This document shows, in pieces, positions 1-8,716 of a DNA stretch of 64,000 nt. The stretch is taken from contig CANFPJ010000006.1 in NCBI GenBank assembly GCA_947448885.1, positions 1-64,000 on the forward strand, read 5' to 3'. The stretch's first letter is position 1. Every line of letters starts with the position of its first letter. The stretch comes from Comamonadaceae bacterium (GTDB lineage: Bacteria; Pseudomonadota; Gammaproteobacteria; Burkholderiales; Burkholderiaceae_C). Both the position numbers and the translations under genes were made by a program. The notes below the pieces were generated by a model, which made no database searches, was not told the DNA's origin, and saw nothing but the letters and a program-made list of their open reading frames with translations.

Positions 1-414
1 AATGCCGGCCGCTTGGCACGCCAGGTTGCCGCCTTCCAAAATTTGCCCAATCACCGGGGGGCTGAGCACGTTGATGGGCATGCCCACCAAGGCCAGGGCC
101 CTGATCGGGGTGCCACCCATGGCGTACACATCGCTCAAAGCGTTGGTGGCGGCGATGCGGCCAAAGTCAGCGGGGTTGTCCACGATGGGCATGAAGAAAT
201 CGGTGGTGGCGATCAAGGCCTGGTGCTCGTTGAGCCGATACACCGCCGCATCGTCTGAGGTGGCAATGCCCACCAAAATTTCTGGCGGCATGGCCATGGC
301 AGTGGTACCTTGCAAAATCTCGCGCAACACGCCGGGCGCGATTTTGCAACCGCAGCCCCCACCGTGGGACAAAGAGGTTAAACGCGGGGACAGGTCAGGG
401 GTGGTGTTGGGCAT
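1..414 (-). CDS. selD: Selenide, water dikinase SelD (N-terminal 138 residues, cut by window edge)
   Basis: SelD makes selenophosphate from selenide and ATP, the selenium donor for selenocysteine and 2-selenouridine. The reverse strand reads open from an ATG at 414 to the window edge, so only the N-terminal part is present. The Gly-rich loop GGGCGCK near residue 20 carries the catalytic Cys and Lys pair of the family. It is followed by DDAAVY and ATTDFF, then the AIR-synthase-type stretch [13 protein letters not shown]. These are strongly diagnostic. The catalytic residue is Cys, not Sec (TGC codon). The next gene upstream is an unrelated VWA operon on the same strand, 47 bases away. The gene is truncated only by the window. 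Confidence 0.95.
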   Translation of the reverse strand, partial: MPNTTPDLSPRLTSLSHGGGCGCKIAPGVLREILQGTTAMAMPPEILVGIATSDDAAVYRLNEHQALIATTDFFMPIVDNPADFGRIAATNALSDVYAMGGTPIRALALVGMPINVLSPPVIGQILEGGNLACQAAGI

Positions 415-461
415 AGGGCGCCACTATAAGCGCCGACAGGCCTGCTGCCCCAGAGCGGTCC

Positions 462-1604
462 TCAAAGCACCCGGGCGTGGCGATGCAAATTGATGGCGCT
501 GCCCAGCAACACCAGGGCCATGGCCAGCGCCAACAACACCGCGGTGACCTCGGTGAGTTGGTGTTTTTCCAGCCGGATGGTGGTGCCCAACTGGCGGTAC
601 ACCTCCAGCAATTGCTGGGCATCGCTGGCGCGGTAATAGTTGCCCTCGGTGAGCTCAGCCACTTTTTTCAGCACCGTCTCATCGAGCCGAACCCGCATGG
701 ACATGCCCTGCGCACGCAAGACCACGCCCTCGGGCGTGCCCACCCCCACGGTGTAGACGCGCACACCGTGGTCGGCGGCCAGTTGCGCCATCTTCATGAC
801 ATCTGGCCCCATGTTGCTTTGCCCATCGGTGATGAGCACGATGGCCATGGATTTGTTGGCCCCCGGTGTGAGCTTGACTTGGTTCGAAGCTTCCCCCGGG
901 GCGACCAGGGCCCGACCGGTATCGGGCTTGGGTGGGCCATCCGCCTCCATGATGATTTTCTCGGGATCGATGCCCGAACCCGGGAGCAAATTGGCCAAGG
1001 CCACCACGATGCCACTGCCCAAAGCGGAGCCGCGCTGCAAGGGCAGGTTTTCCATCGCTCTGAACAACTCATCGCGCTGGGTGGTCGGCGCTTGCGCCAC
1101 CGCCGCCGTGCCCGACAAGGTGACGATGCCCACTTTGACCTTCACCGGCTGTTCCTCGATGAAGGTGCGCACCGCTGCCTGGGCCGCCTCCAAACGGCTG
1201 GGCAGCACATCGGTGGCACGCATGCTGCCCGAGGTATCGATGGCCAGCATCACCGTGTCCAAACGGCTGGGCAGCAGCAGCACCGCCTGCGGGCGCGCCA
1301 GCGCCAGCAAAGCGGCGGCCAAGCCCAAAGCCCACAGGCACACGGGGATGCTGGGCCAGCGCAAAAGACGCCAGCGCGATGCGGTTGCGGTTGCGGTTGC
1401 GGTTGCGGTTGCGGGTGGGGGTGAGGATGCGGGTGTGGGCGCAGCAACAGCGTTGTTTGGGCCATGCACCTGCAAATGCAAACGCGGCCAACGGCCAGCG
1501 CGGGTGAGCCACAGGTAAGCAGCGGCCACCAAGGGCCACAGCAGCAAGGCCCACAGCATCAGGGGCCAGACAAATTGGATGGACGAGAACTCCAGCACGC
1601 TCAA
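462..1604 (-). CDS. BatA-like VWA-domain membrane protein
   Basis: Protein of 380 residues with hydrophobic segments near residues 11-33 and 88-105, a von Willebrand A domain, and a last membrane segment near the C-terminus, the usual layout of BatA/BatB proteins. The metal-binding MIDAS motif is DTSGS at residues 123-127. It is the last gene of a moxR-DUF58-VWA operon; its ATG overlaps the stop of the DUF58 gene in an ATGA (1601-1604). MoxR/VWA pairs are thought to act as chaperones or maturation systems for envelope proteins, but the client here is unknown. Residues 65-75 are an Ala-Thr dipeptide run encoded by a perfect hexanucleotide repeat. An insert-like segment (IIMEADGPPKPDTGRALV and following) interrupts the VWA domain. 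The function is inferred from family and context only. Confidence 0.85.
   Translation of the reverse strand: MSVLEFSSIQFVWPLMLWALLLWPLVAAAYLWLTRAGRWPRLHLQVHGPNNAVAAPTPASSPPPATATATATATASRWRLLRWPSIPVCLWALGLAAALLALARPQAVLLLPSRLDTVMLAIDTSGSMRATDVLPSRLEAAQAAVRTFIEEQPVKVKVGIVTLSGTAAVAQAPTTQRDELFRAMENLPLQRGSALGSGIVVALANLLPGSGIDPEKIIMEADGPPKPDTGRALVAPGEASNQVKLTPGANKSMAIVLITDGQSNMGPDVMKMAQLAADHGVRVYTVGVGTPEGVVLRAQGMSMRVRLDETVLKKVAELTEGNYYRASDAQQLLEVYRQLGTTIRLEKHQLTEVTAVLLALAMALVLLGSAINLHRHARVL
1381..1412. repeat. Hexanucleotide tandem repeat (GGTTGC)5
   Basis: Five perfect GGTTGC units (1383-1412) preceded by a partial unit. They encode alternating Ala and Thr in the linker between the first two membrane segments of the VWA protein. 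Copy-number change would keep the frame and alter only linker length. Confidence 0.85.
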
Positions 1605-2635
1605 GCCCCCACGGCCATGGCGGCGGTGGCACCGGCCGCCACCTGGCTGCGCCGCTTGCGCAACTGGGTGAAGCGCATCAAGGCCTCGTCCAAGGCTTGG
1701 TCGGTGTGCAACTCCAAACCATCGACCCCCGCGCGGACCAACGCAGCGCGCAAATCGGCCTCGCGCTGGTTCGCGGCCTGGGCAAAGCGCTCACGAAATG
1801 CGGCGTCATGGGTGTCCACCAGCAGTTGCTCGCCGGTCTCCGCGTCTTCCATCAAGACCAAACCCACATCGGGCAATTGGCGCTCCAAGGGATCGCACAA
1901 GCGCAGGGCCACCACCTCGTGGCGGCGCGCCAACTGCGACAAGCCACGGTCCCAGCCCGGTTGGCTGAAGAAGTCCGACACCACAAAAATGGTGGACCGG
2001 CGGCGAATCAGGTTTTGCGCGTCGTTGAGCAGGTTTTGCAAATGCGTCTCAGGGGTGGGCTGCTTGGCCTGCGCTTGCATCACGGTTTGCAACAGGTGCA
2101 GCATGTGGCGCCGACCCGAGCGCGCCGGGATGTGGAATTCGGCATGGGTGTGTTCGCCGGTATAGACCATGGCCCCGACCCGGTTGCCGCGCCGGGTCAG
2201 CATGCGCGCGAGCACGCCCACCACCTCGGCCGCCAACATGCGTTTGCTGGTGTCACCCGAACCAAAGGCCACCGAGCGCGACAAGTCGATCAAAAACCAG
2301 GCCGCCATTTCCCGGTCTTCTTGGTGCTCACGCACATAGGGGGTTTGCATGCGGGCGGTGACGTTCCAGTCGATGTGGCGCACATCGTCGTGCGCTTGGT
2401 ACTCGCGCAAGTCGGCCAACATCAAACCCGCACCGCGAAACAAGGTCCGGTAGTCGCCCTGCAACTGGCCGTCCAAGCGCCGGATCACCGTCCACTCCAA
2501 GCGCCGCATCAAGGCCTCGGCTTGGCGCATGGCCGTTGGCGGGGCAGCTGCCGGCTGGGCGTTGGTCTGGCTGGGATCGCTGGGCTGGCTGGGGCGGCCG
2601 CGCCAGGCCTCAAGCCGTTGGCGCAGTCCGAACAT
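1601..2635 (-). CDS. DUF58 domain-containing protein
   Basis: Protein of 344 residues if started at the ATG at 2635 (MFGLRQRLEAW). An upstream ATG at 2686 would overlap moxR by 77 bases and adds a non-conserved leader, so 2635 is preferred; it still overlaps the moxR stop by 26 bases. The DUF58 signature is clear: YQAHDDVRHIDWNVTAR followed by YVREHQEDREMAAWFLIDLS. DUF58 proteins have a VWA-like fold and are almost always encoded next to MoxR ATPases, as here. No membrane segment is evident. The biochemical role is not established; it probably acts with MoxR and the VWA proteins. Confidence 0.88.
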   Translation of the reverse strand: MFGLRQRLEAWRGRPSQPSDPSQTNAQPAAAPPTAMRQAEALMRRLEWTVIRRLDGQLQGDYRTLFRGAGLMLADLREYQAHDDVRHIDWNVTARMQTPYVREHQEDREMAAWFLIDLSRSVAFGSGDTSKRMLAAEVVGVLARMLTRRGNRVGAMVYTGEHTHAEFHIPARSGRRHMLHLLQTVMQAQAKQPTPETHLQNLLNDAQNLIRRRSTIFVVSDFFSQPGWDRGLSQLARRHEVVALRLCDPLERQLPDVGLVLMEDAETGEQLLVDTHDAAFRERFAQAANQREADLRAALVRAGVDGLELHTDQALDEALMRFTQLRKRRSQVAAGATAAMAVGA

Positions 2636-3647
2636 GGCTGTCCAAAGGTTTGTCGGGCACCGGCACGGCTTGCAAAATTTGCGCAATGATGGCCTCAGGG
2701 GTCAAACCCTCGGACAAGGCCTCGTAAGACAACACCAAACGGTGGCGCAGCACATCGGGCACCAGATCGATCACATCTTGCGGCAAGGCATAACTGCGAC
2801 CGCGCAAAAAAGCCAGCGCCCGCGCACCTTCGATCAGGCCAATGGTGGCTCGCGGGCTGGCGCCAAAGGTGATGAAGCGCGACCAATCGGCCAAGCCAAA
2901 ACGCTCAGGATGGCGCGTGGCCGACACCAGCTTGACCGCAAACTGGATCAGGCTGGGGTCCACATAGCCTTGGCGGCAGGTTTTTTGCAACTGGGCAATT
3001 TGCTCGGTGCTGGTCACCGCCGCCACCTCAATGGCCTGCCCGATCACCCGTTGCACGATGACAAATTCCTCATCCTCCTGGGGGTAGCCGACCAAAACCT
3101 TCATCATGAAGCGATCCACCTGGGCCTCGGGCAAGGGGTAGGTGCCCTCGGTTTCAATCGGGTTTTGGGTCGCCATCACCAAAAACGGCGTGGGCACTTG
3201 GTGGGTTTCGCCAGCGATGGTGACTTGGCGCTCTTGCATCACCTCCAGCAAAGCACTTTGCACCTTGGCGGGGGCGCGGTTGATTTCATCGGCCAGCAAC
3301 AAATTAGCAAACACCGGGCCCAACACGGTGCTGAACTCGCTGGTTTTTTGGCTGTACATGCGCGTGCCCACCAAGTCGGCGGGCAGCAAGTCGGGGGTGA
3401 ACTGGATGCGTTTGAAACTGCCCCGAATGGCTTTGGCCAAGGTGTTGACCGTCAAGGTTTTGGCCAAACCAGGCACGCCTTCGATCAGCAAATGCCCCTG
3501 GGCCAAGATGGCCACCAACATGCGCTCTAAAAAGTGGTCTTGCCCGACCACCACGCGTTTGACTTCGTACAACACGCGCTCCATCAGGGCTGCGGTGTCT
3601 TGGCTCGGGTCGGCGTGGGCGCCTCGGTTCCATTCGCTGGGGTTCAT
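2610..3647 (-). CDS. MoxR family AAA+ ATPase
   Basis: Protein of 345 residues. The Walker A loop is GVPGLAKT (residues 57-64), Walker B is LLLADEINR, and sensor 1 lies in the MATQNPIETEGTYPLPEAQVDRF segment, all standard for the MoxR subfamily. It is the first gene of the minus-strand moxR-DUF58-VWA operon and is preceded 18 bases upstream by the trypsin-like protease gene on the same strand. MoxR proteins are ATP-driven chaperones that act with VWA proteins in assembly of specific enzyme or envelope complexes. No substrate can be named from this context. Confidence 0.92.
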   Translation of the reverse strand: MNPSEWNRGAHADPSQDTAALMERVLYEVKRVVVGQDHFLERMLVAILAQGHLLIEGVPGLAKTLTVNTLAKAIRGSFKRIQFTPDLLPADLVGTRMYSQKTSEFSTVLGPVFANLLLADEINRAPAKVQSALLEVMQERQVTIAGETHQVPTPFLVMATQNPIETEGTYPLPEAQVDRFMMKVLVGYPQEDEEFVIVQRVIGQAIEVAAVTSTEQIAQLQKTCRQGYVDPSLIQFAVKLVSATRHPERFGLADWSRFITFGASPRATIGLIEGARALAFLRGRSYALPQDVIDLVPDVLRHRLVLSYEALSEGLTPEAIIAQILQAVPVPDKPLDSHVRTAPTA

Positions 3648-3665
3648 GCAGGGTCTTTCTGTGCG

Positions 3666-4565
3666 TCAAAAAGGGGGGATGCCAACCGCGCTGCCCGCAC
3701 TCTCCATGGTGGCGGCAAAGCCGATGCCAATGAAGGTGCGCGCCGAGGTCGGGTTCAAGATGGCGGTGACGATGCCCACCACTTCGCCCGAGAGGTTGAC
3801 CAAGGGCCCACCCGAATTGCCGGGGTTGGCGGCCGCGTCAAATTGGATCAAGCCCTTCATGGGCATCTTGCCCTCGGGTTGGAATGAACGGTTCAGGCCC
3901 GAGACCACACCGGCCGACACCGAGGGCCCGATGCCAAACGGAAACCCCACCGCCACCACCTCGTCGCCGGGTTGCAAGTTGCTGCTCGATCCCATGGTGG
4001 CGGGCTGCAAGTCGTCGGGGATTTTTTGCGGCTTGATCACCGCCAAATCGTTTTCGGGCATGGTCGAAATCACGAAGGCGGCCGATTCCATGCCATCAAA
4101 AAAAGTCACTTCCAAGCGTTGGGCCGTGGAGATGACGTGGAAGTTGGTCAAGATGGTGCCGTCTTCCACAATCACCACGCCGGTCCCCACCCCCAGTTCT
4201 TTCTCGCCAGCCTTGGGGTTTTGAGGGTCGGTGCCAAAGGCACGCACCCGCACCACCGAGGGCCACACCAAACCGGCGGCCTTGGCGGTGCGCGAAGGCA
4301 GGTCTTGGGTGGCCAAGGTGTGCAGCACTGCCGCGTCAATGTCTTTTTGGGTCAACACCTGGCGCGGCGCTCCCCAGCGCTCGCTGGCCCACCACATGGC
4401 CCCGCCAATGGCCAACCCCAAGAACAACATGGCCCAGCGCTCGTGGCGAAAAAAAACCGCTTTCCAGCGCGCCCCCTGGCGGGGAGGCGGGGTGGGCGCC
4501 GCCTCAGCCCCTGGGGGCTTGTGCGCAGGTGCGGGCTGGCTGGCGTAAACGGTGGCGCGTTTCAT
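3666..4565 (-). CDS. Membrane-anchored trypsin-like serine protease (HtrA/DegP-type catalytic domain, no PDZ)
   Basis: Read from ATG 4565 (MKRATVYA), 299 residues; an ATG at 4631 would add a leader overlapping the start of the divergent gene. The N-terminal cytoplasmic tail is Pro/Ala-rich, followed by one membrane segment at about residues 43-60 (RWAMLFLGLAIGGAMWWA). The catalytic triad is visible: His143 in TNFHV, Asp173 in ENDLAVIK and Ser251 in GNSGGPL. The protein stops soon after the protease domain, so it has no PDZ domain, unlike DegP/DegS. Likely a periplasm-facing, inner-membrane-tethered protease. It lies upstream of moxR on the same strand and may share its transcript. Confidence 0.87.
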   Translation of the reverse strand: MKRATVYASQPAPAHKPPGAEAAPTPPPRQGARWKAVFFRHERWAMLFLGLAIGGAMWWASERWGAPRQVLTQKDIDAAVLHTLATQDLPSRTAKAAGLVWPSVVRVRAFGTDPQNPKAGEKELGVGTGVVIVEDGTILTNFHVISTAQRLEVTFFDGMESAAFVISTMPENDLAVIKPQKIPDDLQPATMGSSSNLQPGDEVVAVGFPFGIGPSVSAGVVSGLNRSFQPEGKMPMKGLIQFDAAANPGNSGGPLVNLSGEVVGIVTAILNPTSARTFIGIGFAATMESAGSAVGIPPF

Positions 4566-4629
4566 GTCTAAACCATAGCACAGCCAGGGGTGATAAAGTG
4601 TCTCAGACCCCAACCGACCCCAGACCTCC

Positions 4630-5697
4630 ATGCACTTTGTTTGGCCCCAAGCCCTGTGGGCGCTGTTGCTGGCGCCTTTGATGCTGGCTTTTTACCTGTG
4701 GCTGCTGCGGCGCAAGCAGCGCAGTGCTTTGGCCTACCCCAGCCTGTCGCTGGTGCGCGCCGCCATGGGGCCGCGCAAGCTGTGGCGCCGCCATGTGCCC
4801 CCGGCCTTGCTGGGCTTGGCCTTGATCAGCGCGGTGGTGGGCATGGCCCGCCCGGTGGCCAGCGTGGTGCTCCCCGCCGATTACATGACCTTGGTGCTGG
4901 CCATCGATGTCTCGCGCAGCATGCTGGCCGAAGACGTGGAGCCCAACCGCATCAAAGCCGCCCAAGCCGCCGTGAAAGACTTCATCCGCGAGTTGCCGCC
5001 CAACATCCGGGTCGGCGTGGTGTCTTTTGCCGGGGCCGCACAACTGGTGCAAGGCATCACCGATCAACGCGAAGAATTGGTGGCCTCGATTGACCGCTTT
5101 CAATTGCAACGCGGCACCGCCACCGGCAGCGGTTTGTTGATGGCCTTGTCCACTTTGATGCCCAATGCCGGCATCGATGTGGAGGCGGCCGTCTATGGGC
5201 AGGGTTTTGGCAGTTATGGCAACTACGGCACACCCGCACCGGCCGCACCGCCCAAAGCCAAACCCAGCTTCACTCCGGTGCCCACCGGCTCCTATTCGGC
5301 CGGTGCGATTGTGTTGCTCTCCGACGGCCGGCGCACCACCGGCCCCGACCCCATTGAAGCGGCCAAACAAGCTGCGCAGCGCGGGGTGCGCGTCTACACC
5401 GTGGCCTTTGGCACACCGAATGGGTTCATCCCTGGTTTTGAGGGCTGGTCGTTTTATGCCAAGGTGGACGAGGAAACCTTGCAAGCCATTGCCAAAGTCA
5501 CCGAGGGTGAGTTTTTTCGCGCCGGCAACGCCAACGATCTGAAACAAATTTACGAGCACCTGTCGACCAAGTTTGCCCTGGAGCGGCGCGACACCGAGGT
5601 GTCCGCGCTGTGGGCGGCCTTGTCGCTGTTGCTGCTGGTGAGTGCTGGCGGTTTGTCCGTGCTGTGGTTTCGCCGCCAACCCTGGGGCCAGGCCTGA
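4630..5697 (+). CDS. BatA-like VWA-domain membrane protein (second copy)
   Basis: Protein of 355 residues, divergent from the protease/moxR operon with only 64 bases between starts. Membrane segments lie near residues 5-25 and 58-76, the VWA MIDAS motif DVSRS is at 93-97, and the C-terminal segment is ALWAALSLLLLVSAGGLSVLWF-like. The order of parts matches the VWA protein at 462-1604, so the two look like paralogues, though the sequences have diverged well. A Tyr/Gly/Pro-rich insert (VYGQGFGSYGNYGTPAPAAPP) interrupts the VWA domain. It probably works with the nearby MoxR ATPase. Its 3' end faces soxZ, 27 bases away. Confidence 0.85.
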   Translation: MHFVWPQALWALLLAPLMLAFYLWLLRRKQRSALAYPSLSLVRAAMGPRKLWRRHVPPALLGLALISAVVGMARPVASVVLPADYMTLVLAIDVSRSMLAEDVEPNRIKAAQAAVKDFIRELPPNIRVGVVSFAGAAQLVQGITDQREELVASIDRFQLQRGTATGSGLLMALSTLMPNAGIDVEAAVYGQGFGSYGNYGTPAPAAPPKAKPSFTPVPTGSYSAGAIVLLSDGRRTTGPDPIEAAKQAAQRGVRVYTVAFGTPNGFIPGFEGWSFYAKVDEETLQAIAKVTEGEFFRAGNANDLKQIYEHLSTKFALERRDTEVSALWAALSLLLLVSAGGLSVLWFRRQPWGQA

Positions 5698-5724
5698 GAC
5701 AGATCAGGCCTGTGGCGCCCCGCC

Positions 5725-6048
5725 TCAAGCGGGCAAGACCTCGACCCAGGCGCTGATCTGCCCCTGAGCCCCTTGGTCGTCTTGCCATTGCACGCGAATC
5801 TCCCCGCTTTGATCGGGCATGACCCAAAACTGCAACAAGGGATTGGCCGCCACCCCCGAACCCATGGCGGCGCGAAACACGGTGCGCCCGCCGTAATCGG
5901 CGCTCAGGCTGTGGATCACATTTTTGGCGATCGACGTGCCTGAAAAGTCGTAGCGAAAACCCGTCTCCATCGGGTGCTGCAACAACAAGCGCACCTCCAT
6001 GGCTTGGCCACGCCGCACCGGGGACGACAACTGAATCCGGGCCAACAT
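5725..6048 (-). CDS. soxZ: SoxZ-like sulfur carrier subunit
   Basis: Protein of 107 residues from ATG 6048, which follows the soxY stop after one base (TGA-C-ATG). The family pattern is present: LLLQHPMETGFRYD, a beta-sandwich core and NPLLQFWV. SoxZ is the partner of SoxY; the heterodimer holds sulfur intermediates on the SoxY cysteine in the periplasm. There is no signal peptide, as expected because SoxZ is exported with SoxY. No other thiosulfate-oxidation genes (soxXABCD) occur in the window. The pair instead follows a molybdenum hydroxylase operon, so a role outside classical thiosulfate oxidation is possible. Confidence 0.87.
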   Translation of the reverse strand: MLARIQLSSPVRRGQAMEVRLLLQHPMETGFRYDFSGTSIAKNVIHSLSADYGGRTVFRAAMGSGVAANPLLQFWVMPDQSGEIRVQWQDDQGAQGQISAWVEVLPA

Positions 6049-6049
6049 G

Positions 6050-6526
6050 TCAGGACGCGTCCATGCAAGCGGACTCGGTGACTTCAACCTCGGCCGTGCC
6101 GCGCCACCAGCGCCCGTCAGAGGTTTGCACCAAGGCCATCACCTCTTGCGAGCCGTTCAAGCGCACCCGTGTGGCCACCTCGGCTTTGCCCGACCAGGGG
6201 CCCAGTTCAAACTCGGCGATCACCGGGCGCGGGTTGCGGTTGGAGAGCAACACCAAGCGGCGCACATGGTCGCCCTCGCTCATGGGGTTGTCCACCCGCA
6301 CCGTCAATGGCACCGACAAACCGTTGTCGGCCAAGCGCGGGGTGACCACCCGCACCCGCGCTGGCGTGGGCGTGCTGCCGCCGGTGAACGGCCCATACAG
6401 TTGCGCCCAATCCAAGTTGGCGGGCGGGGCCTGGGCCCTGGCTGGGACCGCTGCCCAGCCCAGACAGGCCAGCAATCCGCCCAAACCCTGGCGCCGCGAC
6501 CAACCAACCAAGATGGCCTCAGACAA
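6050..6526 (-). CDS. soxY: SoxY-like sulfur carrier protein with altered C-terminal arm
   Basis: Protein of 158 residues. The N-terminus has a twin-arginine signal (SRRQGLGGLLACLGW, Arg11-Arg12), ending near the AQA site at residue 32, which fits Tat export of SoxY proteins. The core contains VRVDNPMSEGDHVRRLVLLSNRNP, typical for SoxY. Classical SoxY ends in GGCGG, the flexible arm that carries the substrate on its Cys. Here the protein ends VEVTESACMDAS: the Cys is kept at the aligned position, but the flanking glycines are gone and four residues follow it. The start overlaps the end of the upstream large-subunit gene by 8 bases, so translation is probably coupled. Confidence 0.82.
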   Translation of the reverse strand: MSEAILVGWSRRQGLGGLLACLGWAAVPARAQAPPANLDWAQLYGPFTGGSTPTPARVRVVTPRLADNGLSVPLTVRVDNPMSEGDHVRRLVLLSNRNPRPVIAEFELGPWSGKAEVATRVRLNGSQEVMALVQTSDGRWWRGTAEVEVTESACMDAS

Positions 6527-8705
6527 TGCGCAAACCGTGGTTCTTCAAGGGCAGGTTGCGCACCGGTTTGCCGGTGGCGGCAAAAATCGCATTCAAGATG
6601 GCCGGTGCCACCACGCAAATGGTGGGCTCACCCACCCCGCCCCAAAAGTCAAAGGTCGGGGCGATCACGGTTTCAATGCGGGGCAACTGGCGCAATCGGG
6701 CAATCGGGTACCGGTCAAAGTTGGTGTCAACCATGCGCCCGTTGGCCACATTGCACTGGCTTTGCAAGGTGTCAAAACCATAAGCGACCGAACCCTCCAC
6801 CTGCGCGGCAATTTGGTCGGGGTTGACCGCATGGCCGCAATTGGTGGCCAGCACCAAGCGCAGCACCTTGACCTCTTCCCCTTTGACCGACACCTCGGCC
6901 ACTGCGGCGGTGTAACTGGCGTAACCCATGAACTGGGCAATGCCGCGGTGCACACCCGCTGGGAGTGGCTTGCCCCAGCCAGCCTTGTCGGCCGCCGCGT
7001 TCAAGACGCCCAGGTGCTTGGGGTGGTTTTTCATCAGGGCGCGACGGAACTCCAGCGGGTCGCGTCCGGCGGCCGCAGCCACCTCTTCCATGAAGCACTC
7101 CAGGTACAAACCGTTTTGGTTGGTGTTCACACCACGCCACGGCCCCACGGGGACATGGGAGTTGCGCATGGCGTATTCGGTGCGCAGGTGGGGGACGGTG
7201 TAGCCAATTTGCGCGTCATGTGGCTCAGGCCAGTAGCCTTGCAACTGGCGCCGGTCTTTGCCGTCCTTGATGTTTTGGGGCGACAGGTAGGCGTTGATGG
7301 ACTGGCCAGACACGCGCAACTGCAAGCCCAGCAAATTGCCCTGCGCGTCCAAACCGGCCTCCAGCTTGCACTGACCAATGGGGCGGTAAAAGTCTTGCCC
7401 CATGTCCTCTTCGCGGCTCCAGATCAATTTGACCGGCACCCCAGGCATTTGCTTGCCCAGCAAGGCCGCTTGGCGCACATAGTCTTGTTGACCGCCGCGG
7501 CGGCCAAAACCACCCCCCAAGGTTTGGTTGTAAACCTCGCATTTTTCCAGTGGCAAACCGCTGGCCGTGGACAAGGCCGCCAGCGAAGCTTCCGCGTTTT
7601 GGCTGGCCACCCAGACCTCGGCGCGGTAATCGGTGATCAGCGCCGTGCAATTCATTGGCTCCATGCAAGCATGCGAGACAAACGGCGTGCTGTACACCGC
7701 CTCGACGCGCTTGGCCGCACCCGCAATGGCCTGCGGTGCATTGCCCACATCCACATCGGCAAACACATTGTTGGTCGAGGTCAGGCCTTCCTTGAGGCGC
7801 TCGGCAATGGTGGCGCTGCTTTCTTGGCCGTTGCCCAGCTCGTTCCAGACGATGGGCAAGTCCAGCAGCGCGGTTTTGGCGCGCCACCAGTTGTCGGCCA
7901 CCACGGCCACCGCGTTGTCGTCGACTTTGTAAACGCCCAAAATGCCTTTGCGGCCCTTGAGCTTGGCGGCTTCAAAGCTGACCAGCTTGCCACCAAACAC
8001 CGGGCTGGCCTGGATCGCGGCATACACCATGCCGGGCAAGCGGGTGTCGATGGCATAGTTTTGCTTGCCCATCACCTTGGGCGCGGTGTCCAAGCGCTTC
8101 AGGGGCTTGCCCGCGACCTTCCATTGGCGCGGGTCGCGCAACACCAGGGTCTTGGGGTCCGGCGGGGCAATTTGGGCCGCGGCACTGGCGACCTTGCCGT
8201 AGGTGGTTTTGCGCCCCGATGCGGCATGGCTGATGACCCCTTTGGCCACGGTCAATTCGCCCACCGCCACGCCCCACTGGTTGGCGGCGGCTTGCAGCAA
8301 CACCGTGCGCGCGGCTGCGCCGCCTTGGCGCATGTAGTCTTGCGAGCCCCGCAAACCGCGGCTGCCGCCGGTGGACATGTCACGCCACACCCGCTGACGC
8401 GCCAGGTTTTGGCCGGGCGTGACCATTTGCACCTTGACCCGGGACCAATCGCACTCGAGCTCTTCGGCGACCAATTGGGCCAAGCCGGTGTGGGTGCCCT
8501 GCCCCATTTCGGCCCGGGCCACGCGGATGATGCAGCTCTCATCGGGCTGAACGACGACCCAGGCATTGACTTCAGGCACCGCACCCGTTTGGGATTGCGC
8601 ACCGGCTGGCCAATGAAATCCCAAGGACAAACCCGCGCCAGCGGCAGCACTGCTGACCACAAAAGCGCGACGGGACAAACGGGGGGTAGATGTGATGGTT
8701 GTCAT
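6519..8705 (-). CDS. Xanthine dehydrogenase-family molybdopterin-binding subunit (isoquinoline 1-oxidoreductase beta-like)
   Basis: Protein of 728 residues from ATG 8705; an ATG at 8852 would run into the upstream gene. The N-terminus is a Tat signal (SRRAFVVSSAAAGAGLSLGF), the usual state for IorB-type periplasmic molybdenum hydroxylases. Family segments include VVQPDESCIIRVARAEMGQGTHTGLAQLVAEEL, QTLGGGFGRRGGQQDYV and the C-terminal GGVGEPTICVVAPAILNA with the active-site Glu (GVGEP). It pairs with the (2Fe-2S) subunit encoded 11 bases upstream. The substrate is unknown: aldehydes, N-heterocycles or related compounds are all oxidised by this family. Electrons probably leave through a cytochrome, since no FAD subunit is encoded. 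Confidence 0.9.
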   Translation of the reverse strand: MTTITSTPRLSRRAFVVSSAAAGAGLSLGFHWPAGAQSQTGAVPEVNAWVVVQPDESCIIRVARAEMGQGTHTGLAQLVAEELECDWSRVKVQMVTPGQNLARQRVWRDMSTGGSRGLRGSQDYMRQGGAAARTVLLQAAANQWGVAVGELTVAKGVISHAASGRKTTYGKVASAAAQIAPPDPKTLVLRDPRQWKVAGKPLKRLDTAPKVMGKQNYAIDTRLPGMVYAAIQASPVFGGKLVSFEAAKLKGRKGILGVYKVDDNAVAVVADNWWRAKTALLDLPIVWNELGNGQESSATIAERLKEGLTSTNNVFADVDVGNAPQAIAGAAKRVEAVYSTPFVSHACMEPMNCTALITDYRAEVWVASQNAEASLAALSTASGLPLEKCEVYNQTLGGGFGRRGGQQDYVRQAALLGKQMPGVPVKLIWSREEDMGQDFYRPIGQCKLEAGLDAQGNLLGLQLRVSGQSINAYLSPQNIKDGKDRRQLQGYWPEPHDAQIGYTVPHLRTEYAMRNSHVPVGPWRGVNTNQNGLYLECFMEEVAAAAGRDPLEFRRALMKNHPKHLGVLNAAADKAGWGKPLPAGVHRGIAQFMGYASYTAAVAEVSVKGEEVKVLRLVLATNCGHAVNPDQIAAQVEGSVAYGFDTLQSQCNVANGRMVDTNFDRYPIARLRQLPRIETVIAPTFDFWGGVGEPTICVVAPAILNAIFAATGKPVRNLPLKNHGLRIV

Positions 8706-8716
8706 GACCGTTCCTT

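Noticed and set aside
4603-5679. Reverse-strand 358-codon frame opposite the second VWA gene
   Set aside because: His/Gly/Gln-rich shadow translation with no domain. The plus-strand frame has MIDAS motif and membrane segments.
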